Assembly (NCBI GenBank): GCA_030452275.1
Contig: JAKDMR010000127.1
Location: forward strand, 1 to 6,464
Length of the DNA stretch: 6,464 nucleotides
Direction of reading: 5' to 3'
DNA from: Candidatus Nitrosocosmicus sp.
GTDB taxonomy: Archaea > Thermoproteota > Nitrososphaeria > Nitrososphaerales > Nitrososphaeraceae
Each line of letters opens with the position of its first letter. Position 1 is the stretch's first letter. Positions 1 to 4,864 of this stretch are shown piece after piece. A program made the translations under genes and the position numbers. The notes under the pieces were generated by a model that was not told the DNA's origin, searched no databases, and saw only the letters and a program-made list of their open reading frames with translations.

Positions 1-8
1 CTATTTTG

Positions 9-1106
9 ATGGTTAATTTAAAAAACTATAGGATACTAGGTGTATTGCTTTTAGCATTATCACTGCTGATAGTTCCAGTTTATGTGAATTCTGTGAATGC
101 TCAACAGATAGTAATCAATGGAGCTGGAGCATCTTTTCCATATCCACTAATAGATACCTGGAGGGTTGAATATCAAAAAGTAGACCCAGAAACAAGCATA
201 AATTATGCTTCTATAGGCAGTGGTGGAGGAATTAAACAATTCATAGAACATACCGTTGACTTTGGTGCAACTGATGCTCCCCTCTCAGCATCTGAATTTA
301 AAGAAGCAAGAACCGCCGTTCATATTCCTGAAACTATAGGTTCAGTAGTGCTAGCATATAACCTTCCTGATATAAATACTCCTATCAATCTTACAGGTCC
401 AGTTATAGCCGATATGTTTTTAGGAAAAATTAAGAAATGGAATGATCCAAGAATCCAGGAATTAAATCCAGCGGTTACCTTACCAGATGAAAATGTAATC
501 ACAGTCCATCGTTCTGATGGTTCTGGTACAACCTTTGTATTTACTGACTATTTATCAAAAATAAGCACTGAATGGAATAGTACAATTGGTGCTGGAAAAT
601 CTGTACCATGGCCCTCTGGTCTAGGAGCACCTGGAAATGAAGGTGTATCTGCCTCAATTCAAGGAACGCCATACACAATAGGTTACATTGAATTAGCATA
701 TGCTTTAACCACGGAAATGGATTATGCAGCAATCCAAAATAAAGAGGGTAATTATATCTTACCTTCAGTTAACTCAACCATGGCTGCTGTAGAGGCCGCA
801 TCACTATCATTACCTGCTGGTAATGAATCGTGGAGTAATGTATCAATCACTAATGCACCAGGTGCTAATTCATACCCCATAGCCAGTTTCTCCTATCTGT
901 TGTTGTATGAAGATCTTAGTGCCAACCCCAAAATAAATGAGCAAAAAGCAAAAGCAATAGTAGATTTTGTTCAATGGGCGATAACCGAGGGACAACAGTT
1001 CGCCGAACCACTAGGATATGTTCCGTTACCTCAGGGGGTTGTAAATCTTAATGAACAAACACTAAGATCTTTAACCTTTAATGGAAACCCAATCCTTACA
1101 AACTAA
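9..1106 (+). CDS. pstS: PstS-type periplasmic phosphate-binding protein
   Basis: Substrate-binding protein of the high-affinity Pst phosphate ABC importer, acting outside the membrane. The 365-residue product matches the family length. Residues 1-32 form a signal or anchor segment: a short basic start, a leucine-rich core, then NAQ at a plausible cleavage site. No lipobox cysteine is visible. Phosphate-loop motifs appear in order: GAGASFP (38-44), SIGSGGGIKQF (68-78), DFGATDAPL (84-92), RSDGSGTTF (148-156) and GNEGVS (199-204). The ATG at 9 is preceded in frame by a TTG at 6, and the frame is open to the window edge. ATG is chosen because it begins a normal signal peptide. No pstC, pstA or pstB is visible; downstream is the convergent arsenic operon. 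PstS proteins prefer phosphate over arsenate, so a copy next to ars genes makes sense, but that role is inferred. Confidence 0.93.
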   Translation: MVNLKNYRILGVLLLALSLLIVPVYVNSVNAQQIVINGAGASFPYPLIDTWRVEYQKVDPETSINYASIGSGGGIKQFIEHTVDFGATDAPLSASEFKEARTAVHIPETIGSVVLAYNLPDINTPINLTGPVIADMFLGKIKKWNDPRIQELNPAVTLPDENVITVHRSDGSGTTFVFTDYLSKISTEWNSTIGAGKSVPWPSGLGAPGNEGVSASIQGTPYTIGYIELAYALTTEMDYAAIQNKEGNYILPSVNSTMAAVEAASLSLPAGNESWSNVSITNAPGANSYPIASFSYLLLYEDLSANPKINEQKAKAIVDFVQWAITEGQQFAEPLGYVPLPQGVVNLNEQTLRSLTFNGNPILTN

Positions 1107-1118
1107 TTTTTTATTTTT
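1107..1118 (+). terminator. T-rich terminator after pstS
   Basis: Six T, one A and five T directly follow the pstS stop codon. Intrinsic termination in archaea relies on such T-tracts on the non-template strand and needs no hairpin. The position makes this a likely pstS terminator. No hairpin was found. Confidence 0.55.
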
Positions 1119-1342
1119 ATCTGTACATTAATCTTTTACGTAAATTGGTCCCTGTCACTTTGACGAAATTTTTCAATTGCTTTCCAGTATTACTTTTCCA
1201 ACAGTTAATATATTTTGGTACAATATTCCCAAAGCATCTTTAAAATACAGAAAAGTCTGGTGTAATTGATTCCTTTGATACGATATTGATTAAAATTTAT
1301 CTTGATTAAATGCTTCAGTTAACAACAGGACCAAGTTATTCA
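1107..1342. other. Intergenic region between convergent pstS and aqp
   Basis: This 236-bp AT-rich gap separates the 3' ends of pstS and the aquaporin gene. It begins with the T-rich tract. TTGATT occurs three times (1266-1271, 1286-1291, 1302-1307), the last two extending to TTGATTAAA. A roughly 40-codon open stretch on each strand around 1120-1235 resembles no family I know. No tRNA, hairpin or promoter stands out. Confidence 0.4.
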
Positions 1343-2032
1343 TTAAAATTTTTTTCTACATATTAAAGCAATCATCGATGTACCTACAAACGTTGCGGTC
1401 CAGTATAACCATAGATCTGTGAATACTCCTGATAACAAACTTGGAGCTAATGAACGGGCAGGATTCATTGACGCTCCTGATATAAAAGCAAAAAATAGAA
1501 TATCCAGTCCAACAATGCCTCCTATTGCAATACCTCCAAATCCTTTCAAACCTTTTGTATAAACTACCGTTAGTATAACCGCCATCAAAAGAGCTGACGC
1601 TACAACTTCAATTCCAAATATTAAAGGTAAAGGATATGAATAATTAGGCGCATTAGCTCCTAGATTGGCCTCATTGCCTATTATGATACTTACAAAAAGA
1701 CTTGCCAGAAAAGCACCAGCTATCTCCGCTAAAAGGTACAAACCTAATAGCTTTTTTGTAATATGCTTTGTTATCAAAAACCCGACAGATACAGCAGGAT
1801 TAAAATGAGCCATAGAGATTTTTCCAAAAAGATATACTCCTATTGCAACACCTACAAAAGGAGACAATGCAATAAACGGTAGTCCAAGAATACCGTTTAA
1901 CTTTGCATCAATAACTACTGAACCAGTAGCTAAAACAACAACGATAAATGTTCCTATGAGTTCTGCACCGAACTTTTTTTGGTTAACAGTCAGTTTGTCA
2001 ACTACAGATTCAAAAGTTGATTCCTTTGACAT
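1343..2032 (-). CDS. MIP-family aquaporin, AqpM-like, probable arsenite channel
   Basis: Membrane channel of the major intrinsic protein family, 229 residues. Both half-helix signatures are intact: HFNPAVS (Asn78-Ala80) and SMNPARS (Asn190-Arg193, with the filter arginine). Six hydrophobic segments fit the fold, and residues 1-20 form a charged cytoplasmic tail. The stretch FISGASMNPARS aligns without gaps to my memory of archaeal AqpM. That places Ile178 at the helix-5 filter position, where water-only channels have histidine, and Ala187 at the loop-E position. This implies a wider, less polar pore that could pass glycerol-like solutes such as As(OH)3. The gene is last in the minus-strand series arsM-arsC-aqp, 53 bp after arsC, and no ArsB or Acr3 pump is present. 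In Sinorhizobium an aquaporin (AqpS) fills this place. The arsenite role is inferred from context; the family call is secure. Confidence 0.9.
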   Translation of the reverse strand: MSKESTFESVVDKLTVNQKKFGAELIGTFIVVVLATGSVVIDAKLNGILGLPFIALSPFVGVAIGVYLFGKISMAHFNPAVSVGFLITKHITKKLLGLYLLAEIAGAFLASLFVSIIIGNEANLGANAPNYSYPLPLIFGIEVVASALLMAVILTVVYTKGLKGFGGIAIGGIVGLDILFFAFISGASMNPARSLAPSLLSGVFTDLWLYWTATFVGTSMIALICRKKF

Positions 2033-2044
2033 GATTATTTGCTA

Positions 2045-2056
2045 TTTACTTTGGTA
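2045..2056. promoter_or_regulatory. Operator-like half-sites upstream of aqp
   Basis: On the plus strand this reads TTTACTTTGGTA. It resembles the minus-strand reading of the arsM operator core, TTTACTTGGTA, with one extra T in the spacer. It overlaps the predicted aqp start site. If real, it would place aqp under the same regulator as arsM. One similar site in AT-rich DNA is weak evidence. Confidence 0.25.
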
Positions 2057-2070
2057 TCACTTTAACTGAA

Positions 2071-2077
2071 TTAAATA
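2071..2077 (-). promoter_or_regulatory. Candidate TATA box for aqp
   Basis: On the minus strand this reads TATTTAA. A start site about 26 nt downstream would fall near 2048, giving a leader of about 16 nt before the aquaporin ATG. It could let aqp be transcribed apart from arsM-arsC. The call is tentative because the region is AT-rich. Confidence 0.35.
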
Positions 2078-2085
2078 GAGGTGTT

Positions 2086-2304
2086 CTAAATTGAAATTTT
2101 ATTGTCTCTAGTGGCGTCAATTATTTCCAATACTCTTTTTTCAATTTCGTCTCTTATCTCTCTCACTTTCATTATTGGTTTGTCTTTTGGATCTTCAATG
2201 CCCCAATCTATAACTTTTGGTATAAATAAAGCTGGACAGAATTTGTCATCCATGCATCCCATATTGACAATAGCTGCTGCATTTCGCATCATGTCTTCTG
2301 TCAC
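2086..2304 (-). CDS. arsC: Arsenate reductase ArsC, C-terminal part (-1 frame)
   Basis: Carboxy-terminal part of the same arsenate reductase. In family enzymes the intramolecular disulfide cascade uses two cysteines near position 82-89; here they appear as CMDDKFC (Cys17 and Cys23 of this segment). WGIEDP carries the general-acid aspartate (Asp38-Pro39), and an amphipathic C-terminal helix (VREIRDEIEKRVLEII) closes the fold. Read from the slip site at 2313, this frame contributes AKD followed by these 72 residues, for a 151-residue protein, close to normal ArsC length. The open stretch can also begin at a GTG at 2304, which overlaps the upstream stop as GTGA, so translational restart is an alternative. 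Both parts are otherwise undamaged, which argues against an old pseudogene. Confidence 0.85.
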   Translation of the reverse strand: MTEDMMRNAAAIVNMGCMDDKFCPALFIPKVIDWGIEDPKDKPIMKVREIRDEIEKRVLEIIDATRDNKISI

Positions 2305-2540
2305 ATCTTTAGCTTTTTTTGTTTGCTAATGTCTATTCCCACCTCTTTCATAACCTCCACTGCAATTGGATTGATTTGAGAAGTCGGAACAGTACCTGCA
2401 CTAATAGTTTCGTAACCTTTTGGGGCATACTTTCTGAAGAAACCCTCCGCCATCTGGCTTCTTCCTGCATTTTGAACACATACAAAGAGAACAGTTTTTG
2501 TTGCTTTCTGATGATCTCGTTTACCAAATGAAAATTTCAT
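2301..2540 (-). CDS. arsC: Arsenate reductase ArsC, N-terminal part (upstream frame)
   Basis: N-terminal 79 residues of a thioredoxin-coupled, low-molecular-weight-phosphatase-type arsenate reductase, which converts arsenate to arsenite in the cytoplasm. After a short basic extension comes a beta strand (TVLFVC) and the catalytic P-loop CVQNAGRS, a CX5R motif with nucleophile Cys21 and Arg27, then the family's helix QMAEGFF and the segment SAGTVPTSQINP. The family sequence should continue past GIDISKQ, but this frame ends with four residues and TGA. The rest of the enzyme, including the resolving cysteines, lies in the -1 frame (2304-2086). The ATG is supported by a strong Shine-Dalgarno, GGTGAT, 4 nt upstream. 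The gene follows arsM by 25 bp. On its own this fragment could not complete the redox cycle. Confidence 0.88.
   Translation of the reverse strand: MKFSFGKRDHQKATKTVLFVCVQNAGRSQMAEGFFRKYAPKGYETISAGTVPTSQINPIAVEVMKEVGIDISKQKKLKM
2313..2319 (-). other. Slippery heptamer A AAA AAG at the arsC frame junction
   Basis: On the coding strand the zero-frame codons are CAA AAA AAG, followed by CTA AAG ATG TGA. A AAA AAG is the heptamer that drives -1 frameshifting in bacterial dnaX. A -1 slip here continues as GCT AAA GAT GTG and joins the two arsC frames exactly. An SD-like GAGGTG lies 19 nt upstream (2345-2340). I see no convincing downstream hairpin. The same run of seven A is also where a one-base sequencing error would be most likely. 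Confidence 0.6.
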
Positions 2541-2544
2541 TTAA

Positions 2545-2550
2545 ATCACC
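2545..2550 (-). promoter_or_regulatory. Shine-Dalgarno of arsC
   Basis: GGTGAT lies 4 nt before the arsC ATG and matches the archaeal anti-SD core. It is the clearest ribosome binding site in the window. It fits an internal gene of a polycistronic message, while the first genes here look leaderless. Confidence 0.65.
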
Positions 2551-2565
2551 CCTTTCTCTGATCTT

Positions 2566-3372
2566 TTATCTTTTAACTGCCTTGATCGAAATACTAGTGA
2601 TTTGTATTTTTTCCTGATCTTCTTTATCTTTGGCTTCATCTAACTCCATATACAGTTTCTCATCAAGTATCTCAATGTTGGTAAATCCAGCTTTTTTAAT
2701 AATATCAATGTAGTGTTCTTTTGTTAATGCACCATCGATACAACTGCACCAACTGTCTGTACTAATAGAATTCGCAGCTATTTCTCTAGATGTAACTAAA
2801 TCTGATATAACCATTTTTCCTTTTCCTCCTGATTTCAGAATTCTGTGTATTTCTTTGAATGTGTTGAGTTTGTTTTCTGTCAAGTTAACAACACAATTGC
2901 TAATAACGACGTCCACAGAATTATCATCAACAGGTATTCTTTGCTCGATATCGCCCTTTCTAAACTCTACGTTCTGATAGCCGTTTATTTCAGCGTTCTT
3001 TCTTGCTTTTTCTAACATAGCATCAGTTATATCAACACCGATTACCTTTCCTTTGTCTTTGGCAATATTTGCGGCTATAAACACATCAATACCTGCTCCT
3101 GAACCGAGATCTACTACCACATCTCCTTCTTTAATATGCGCAAAGGTAGATGGATTGCCACAACCCAATCCCAGGATAGACGACTGCGGAATAGATTTCA
3201 ACTCGTTTTGATCATACCCAACTGTTTTAGACGATTCTATGGGTGATATCAAAGCCTCGGTAGTACCGCAACATCCTGATGACGCAGAGCAGCATGATAG
3301 CGAACCATCAGCCAATGCTATTTTTCCATATTGCTCTTTAATCTTGTTTTTTATGTTTGATTGTTTACTCAT
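2566..3372 (-). CDS. arsM: Arsenite S-adenosylmethionine methyltransferase ArsM
   Basis: Cytoplasmic enzyme that transfers methyl groups from S-adenosylmethionine to arsenite, giving methylated arsenicals. The 268-residue length is normal for archaeal and bacterial ArsM. The N-terminus has paired cysteines (27-28 and 34-35, CCSASSGCCG), followed by the family segment YDQNELKSIPQSS and LGLGCGNP. The Rossmann core has motif I VVDLGSGAGID (86-96), the acidic residue after strand 2 in VIGVD (Asp114), and VISNCVVNL with Cys160. The C-terminal As(III)-binding part holds WCSCIDG (Cys209, Cys211). These are the conserved cysteines expected to coordinate arsenite. It is first in the minus-strand operon. 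The ATG lies about 27 nt from the shared TATA box, implying an almost leaderless transcript. A palindrome between TATA and start suggests repression by the divergent HxlR protein. Confidence 0.95.
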   Translation of the reverse strand: MSKQSNIKNKIKEQYGKIALADGSLSCCSASSGCCGTTEALISPIESSKTVGYDQNELKSIPQSSILGLGCGNPSTFAHIKEGDVVVDLGSGAGIDVFIAANIAKDKGKVIGVDITDAMLEKARKNAEINGYQNVEFRKGDIEQRIPVDDNSVDVVISNCVVNLTENKLNTFKEIHRILKSGGKGKMVISDLVTSREIAANSISTDSWCSCIDGALTKEHYIDIIKKAGFTNIEILDEKLYMELDEAKDKEDQEKIQITSISIKAVKR

Positions 3373-3379
3373 TACCTTT

Positions 3380-3396
3380 AGTTTACCAAGTAAACT
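3380..3396. promoter_or_regulatory. Palindromic operator between arsM and hxlR-type gene
   Basis: AGTTTAC-CAA-GTAAACT is a perfect 7-bp inverted repeat with a 3-bp spacer. It lies between the TATA box and the predicted arsM start, and covers the region just upstream of TATA for the divergent regulator gene, where TFB contacts DNA. Occupancy by a dimeric winged-helix protein would hinder both directions. Confidence 0.6.
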
Positions 3397-3410
3397 ATAT
3401 AAATTGGTAA
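3383..3410. repeat. Inverted repeat flanking the shared TATA box
   Basis: TTACCAA (3383-3389) and TTGGTAA (3404-3410) are perfect 7-bp arms separated by 14 bp that contain the TATA element. The left arm is part of the neighbouring palindrome, so one half-site could serve in two alternative dimer placements. Confidence 0.5.
3396..3403. promoter_or_regulatory. Bidirectional TATA box for arsM and the HxlR-type gene
   Basis: The element reads TATATAAA on the plus strand and TTTATATA on the minus strand, both good archaeal TATA boxes. Its centre is about 27 bp from the arsM ATG and about 30 bp from the regulator's GTG. One element in the middle of a 57-bp intergenic region could therefore start leaderless or near-leaderless transcripts both ways. 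Confidence 0.55.
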
Positions 3411-3429
3411 GAGTAAAATAGTAAAATAA

Positions 3430-3855
3430 GTGAAATCACAGAAACCAAAAGAAAAAGAACATGGCAAAGCAATACTAAAATCATCGAAGCTACCAATACT
3501 TGAGGACGATAATAATCCTTGCAATTTCTATGGTTATGATATTGAAAGTTTAATGAAAGAAACATCTCAATTGAGAAATATAATTACTAAAAGAGGAACT
3601 CTAGAGATACTAATACCCCTTTGTTGTTCTACTGATCCTATTAGATATGTCACATTTAGAAAATCAATGAAAGGTTTCAGTAGTAAAACTCTTACAATAC
3701 GCTTAAAGGAATTGGAAAAGAGTGGTATTCTAAACAGACAATCCTTTAATGAAATTCCTCCTAGAGTAGAATATCGTCTTACGCCTAAAGGTCAAGAACT
3801 TGTTGGATCGATCATCAATCTGCTGCAATGGATGAGAAAATGGTCAAATAAATAA
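3430..3855 (+). CDS. HxlR-family winged-helix regulator, candidate arsenic repressor
   Basis: DNA-binding regulator of 141 residues. The first 50 residues are basic then acidic and not family-typical. From about 52 the HxlR core follows: helix TKRGTLEILIPL, FRKSMKGFSSKTL leading into recognition helix RLKELEKSGIL (91-101), the wing with IPPRVEYRLTPKG (109-121), and a C-terminal dimerisation helix (SIINLLQWMRKW). Cys31, Cys65 and Cys66 are the only cysteines and could form a thiol site for As(III); this is inferred. The GTG start is supported by the spacing from the shared TATA box; no Shine-Dalgarno is seen. It is divergent from arsM and 32 bp upstream of the YnfA-like pair. ArsR-family proteins, the usual ars repressors, have a different core, and the IPPRVEY wing favours HxlR. 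Confidence 0.85.
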   Translation: MKSQKPKEKEHGKAILKSSKLPILEDDNNPCNFYGYDIESLMKETSQLRNIITKRGTLEILIPLCCSTDPIRYVTFRKSMKGFSSKTLTIRLKELEKSGILNRQSFNEIPPRVEYRLTPKGQELVGSIINLLQWMRKWSNK

Positions 3856-3858
3856 ATA

Positions 3859-3867
3859 TTTTTAAAT
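3859..3867 (+). promoter_or_regulatory. Candidate TATA box / T-tract before the first YnfA-like gene
   Basis: TTTTTAAAT lies about 26 bp before the TTG start at 3888, which would give a leaderless transcript. The T-tract directly follows the regulator's stop codon, so it could equally be part of a terminator. The 32-bp gap also allows simple read-through. Confidence 0.35.
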
Positions 3868-3887
3868 TAGAAAACTAACTGAGTTTA

Positions 3888-4262
3888 TTGATTAGATTTA
3901 AAGATATCCCATACTCTTTATTTTTCTTTTTTATTGCGGGGTTATGTGAGATAGGTGGTGGATATCTAGTATGGTTGTGGTTAAGAGAAAGTTATAGTTG
4001 GATTTTTGGAGTATTAGGAGGATGTGTATTGTTTATGTATGGAGTGATTCCAACATTTCAAAAAGCACACTTTCATAGAACCTATGCAGCATATGGGGGC
4101 ATATTCATCTTAATGGCTATAAGTTGGGGTTATTTTTTTGAAGGAATAATTCCTGATACATATGATATAATTGGAACAATAATCGCGACAATCGGTGTCA
4201 TCATCATATTCTACTATCCACGTAAAGAGAAAGAAAAAATTGGAATTGATTCTTCAAACTGA
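3888..4262 (+). CDS. YnfA/UPF0060-type small membrane protein, copy 1
   Basis: Four-helix membrane protein of 124 residues, related to the small multidrug resistance fold. Conserved UPF0060 features are visible: an acidic residue in the first helix (Glu21) within EIGGGYLVWLWLRE (21-34), the RTYAAYGGIFI motif (64-74), and a last helix after PDTYDIIGT ending in FYYPR. The family is usually about 108 residues; the excess is a charged C-terminal tail. The start is a TTG, since no ATG or GTG fits before the first helix. E. coli YnfA has been linked to drug efflux, but the physiological substrate is not settled. It lies downstream of the arsenic regulator and may be co-transcribed, so a role in toxic-ion or methylarsenical export is possible but unproven. 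The stop overlaps the next gene. Confidence 0.82.
   Translation: MIRFKDIPYSLFFFFIAGLCEIGGGYLVWLWLRESYSWIFGVLGGCVLFMYGVIPTFQKAHFHRTYAAYGGIFILMAISWGYFFEGIIPDTYDIIGTIIATIGVIIIFYYPRKEKEKIGIDSSN
3954..3990 (+). repeat. 37-bp direct repeat, unit 1
   Basis: This block is identical at every base to 4327-4363 and encodes GGGYLVWLWLRE in both YnfA-like genes. The genes differ at many synonymous positions outside the block, so gene conversion or strong nucleotide-level constraint is more likely than chance. Confidence 0.85.
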
Positions 4263-4599
4263 CTACAGTGTCGCACTGGTTGCATCCACATTCAGTCTCT
4301 TTGTAATTGCTGCACTTTTAGAAATTGGTGGTGGATATCTAGTATGGTTGTGGTTAAGAGAAAAGAAGAGAATGAGTTTTGGATTAATCGGAGGAGTCAT
4401 TCTCTTTATTTATGGAATAATTCCAACACTTCAGCCTTCTAATTTTGGTAGAGTATATGCAGCTTATGGTGGAATATTCGTGGTTATGGCAATTATTTGG
4501 GGTCTAATAATAGATAAGAAGAGACCTGATAGATATGAAATCATAGGAGGAACAATTGTCCTTATAGGTGCTGCAGTGATATTTTACGCTCCTAGATAG
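4246..4599 (+). CDS. YnfA/UPF0060-type small membrane protein, copy 2
   Basis: Paralogue of the preceding protein, 117 residues from the chosen TTG. It repeats the family layout: Glu26 in EIGGGYLVWLWLRE (26-39), GRVYAAYGGIFV (68-79), RPDRYEIIGGTIVLIG and a terminal FYAPR, with four hydrophobic helices. The frame stays open back to a GTG at 4195, but that would add residues encoded by the tail of copy 1 and unlike the family. TTG at 4246 (or 4240) gives a normal N-terminus. The gene then overlaps copy 1 by 17 bp, suggesting translational coupling and possibly a paired, heteromeric transporter as in some small multidrug resistance pairs. A 37-bp block is identical to copy 1 although flanking sequence has diverged. 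Confidence 0.8.
   Translation: MILQTDYSVALVASTFSLFVIAALLEIGGGYLVWLWLREKKRMSFGLIGGVILFIYGIIPTLQPSNFGRVYAAYGGIFVVMAIIWGLIIDKKRPDRYEIIGGTIVLIGAAVIFYAPR
4327..4363 (+). repeat. 37-bp direct repeat, unit 2
   Basis: Second copy of the block at 3954-3990, 373 bp downstream. Because 373 is not a multiple of three, the two genes sit in different frames, in keeping with their overlap. Confidence 0.85.
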
Positions 4600-4629
4600 A
4601 GACTATAAAAAAACATATTTTGATCTCAT

Positions 4630-4650
4630 TCGTTGTCGAATTCACAACGA
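4630..4650. repeat. Hairpin-forming inverted repeat after the YnfA-like pair
   Basis: TCGTTGT and ACAACGA form perfect 7-bp arms around the 7-nt loop CGAATTC, 30 bp after the stop of copy 2. It may mark the 3' end of the transcript, but no strong T-tract follows it. Confidence 0.45.
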
Positions 4651-4656
4651 TACCAG

Positions 4657-4670
4657 GATCGAATTCGATC
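4657..4670. repeat. 14-bp perfect palindrome
   Basis: GATCGAATTCGATC is a perfect palindrome. It shares the core TCGAATTC with the loop of the hairpin just upstream. It could be a protein-binding site or part of a 3'-end structure; nothing in the sequence decides. Confidence 0.5.
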
Positions 4671-4746
4671 TATACAACTATTTATTGTAACAATCATAGT
4701 AAATGAATTAGCGATAAATCGAGCTAAAATTATTCTAATTATATTG

Positions 4747-4859
4747 TAAGTTAAGTGTCTTAATTTAGATCAATTGTATTTTCTTTTACCATGCTTCTTC
4801 ATGCAGTATGGCATACAACAAACAAGTTGATGTTGATTCAGAATTAGACACTTGACTTA
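4747..4859. repeat. Long imperfect inverted repeat, possible MITE-like element or RNA stem
   Basis: Arms of 27 bp at 4747-4773 and 4833-4859 match at 21 of 27 positions. The outer 14 bp, TAAGTTAAGTGTCT in the left arm, match at 13. They enclose 59 bp in which TTGTAT (4774-4779) and ATACAA (4813-4818) pair further. ATTATATT occurs just outside each end (4738-4745 and 4864-4871), as a target-site duplication might, but not flush with the arms and in AT-rich DNA. A small non-autonomous element and a folded transcript 3' end are both possible. Confidence 0.45.
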
Positions 4860-4864
4860 GTATA

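Larger units (their letters stand above)
4600..4864. other. Gene-free region between convergent YnfA-like and DUF190 genes
   Basis: This 265-bp AT-rich stretch contains the hairpin at 4630, the palindrome at 4657 and the long inverted repeat 4747-4859. Short open frames in all directions are below about 30 codons and resemble no known protein. No tRNA or C/D-box RNA signature was found. Confidence 0.5.

Noticed and set aside
6..8. TTG at 6 as the pstS start.
   Set aside because: It is directly followed by ATG at 9, which already gives a good signal peptide. The true start could still be upstream of the window, but nothing supports it.
1120..1235. Open stretches of about 40 codons on both strands between pstS and aqp, possibly gene remnants.
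   Set aside because: Neither translation shows a recognisable motif or hydrophobic pattern, and open frames of this length are expected by chance here.
2102..2531. Open frames on the plus strand opposite arsC.
   Set aside because: They are antisense to strongly conserved ArsC coding sequence and their translations show no family features.
4195..4245. GTG at 4195 as the start of the second YnfA-like gene.
   Set aside because: It would overlap copy 1 by 68 bp and add a serine- and lysine-rich extension that is just another frame of copy 1's tail. TTG at 4246 gives a normal family N-terminus.
4790..4860. Short ORFs inside the inverted-repeat element, such as one starting MAYNKQVDVD.
   Set aside because: It is 15 codons long, lies largely in a repeat arm, and matches no family I recognise.
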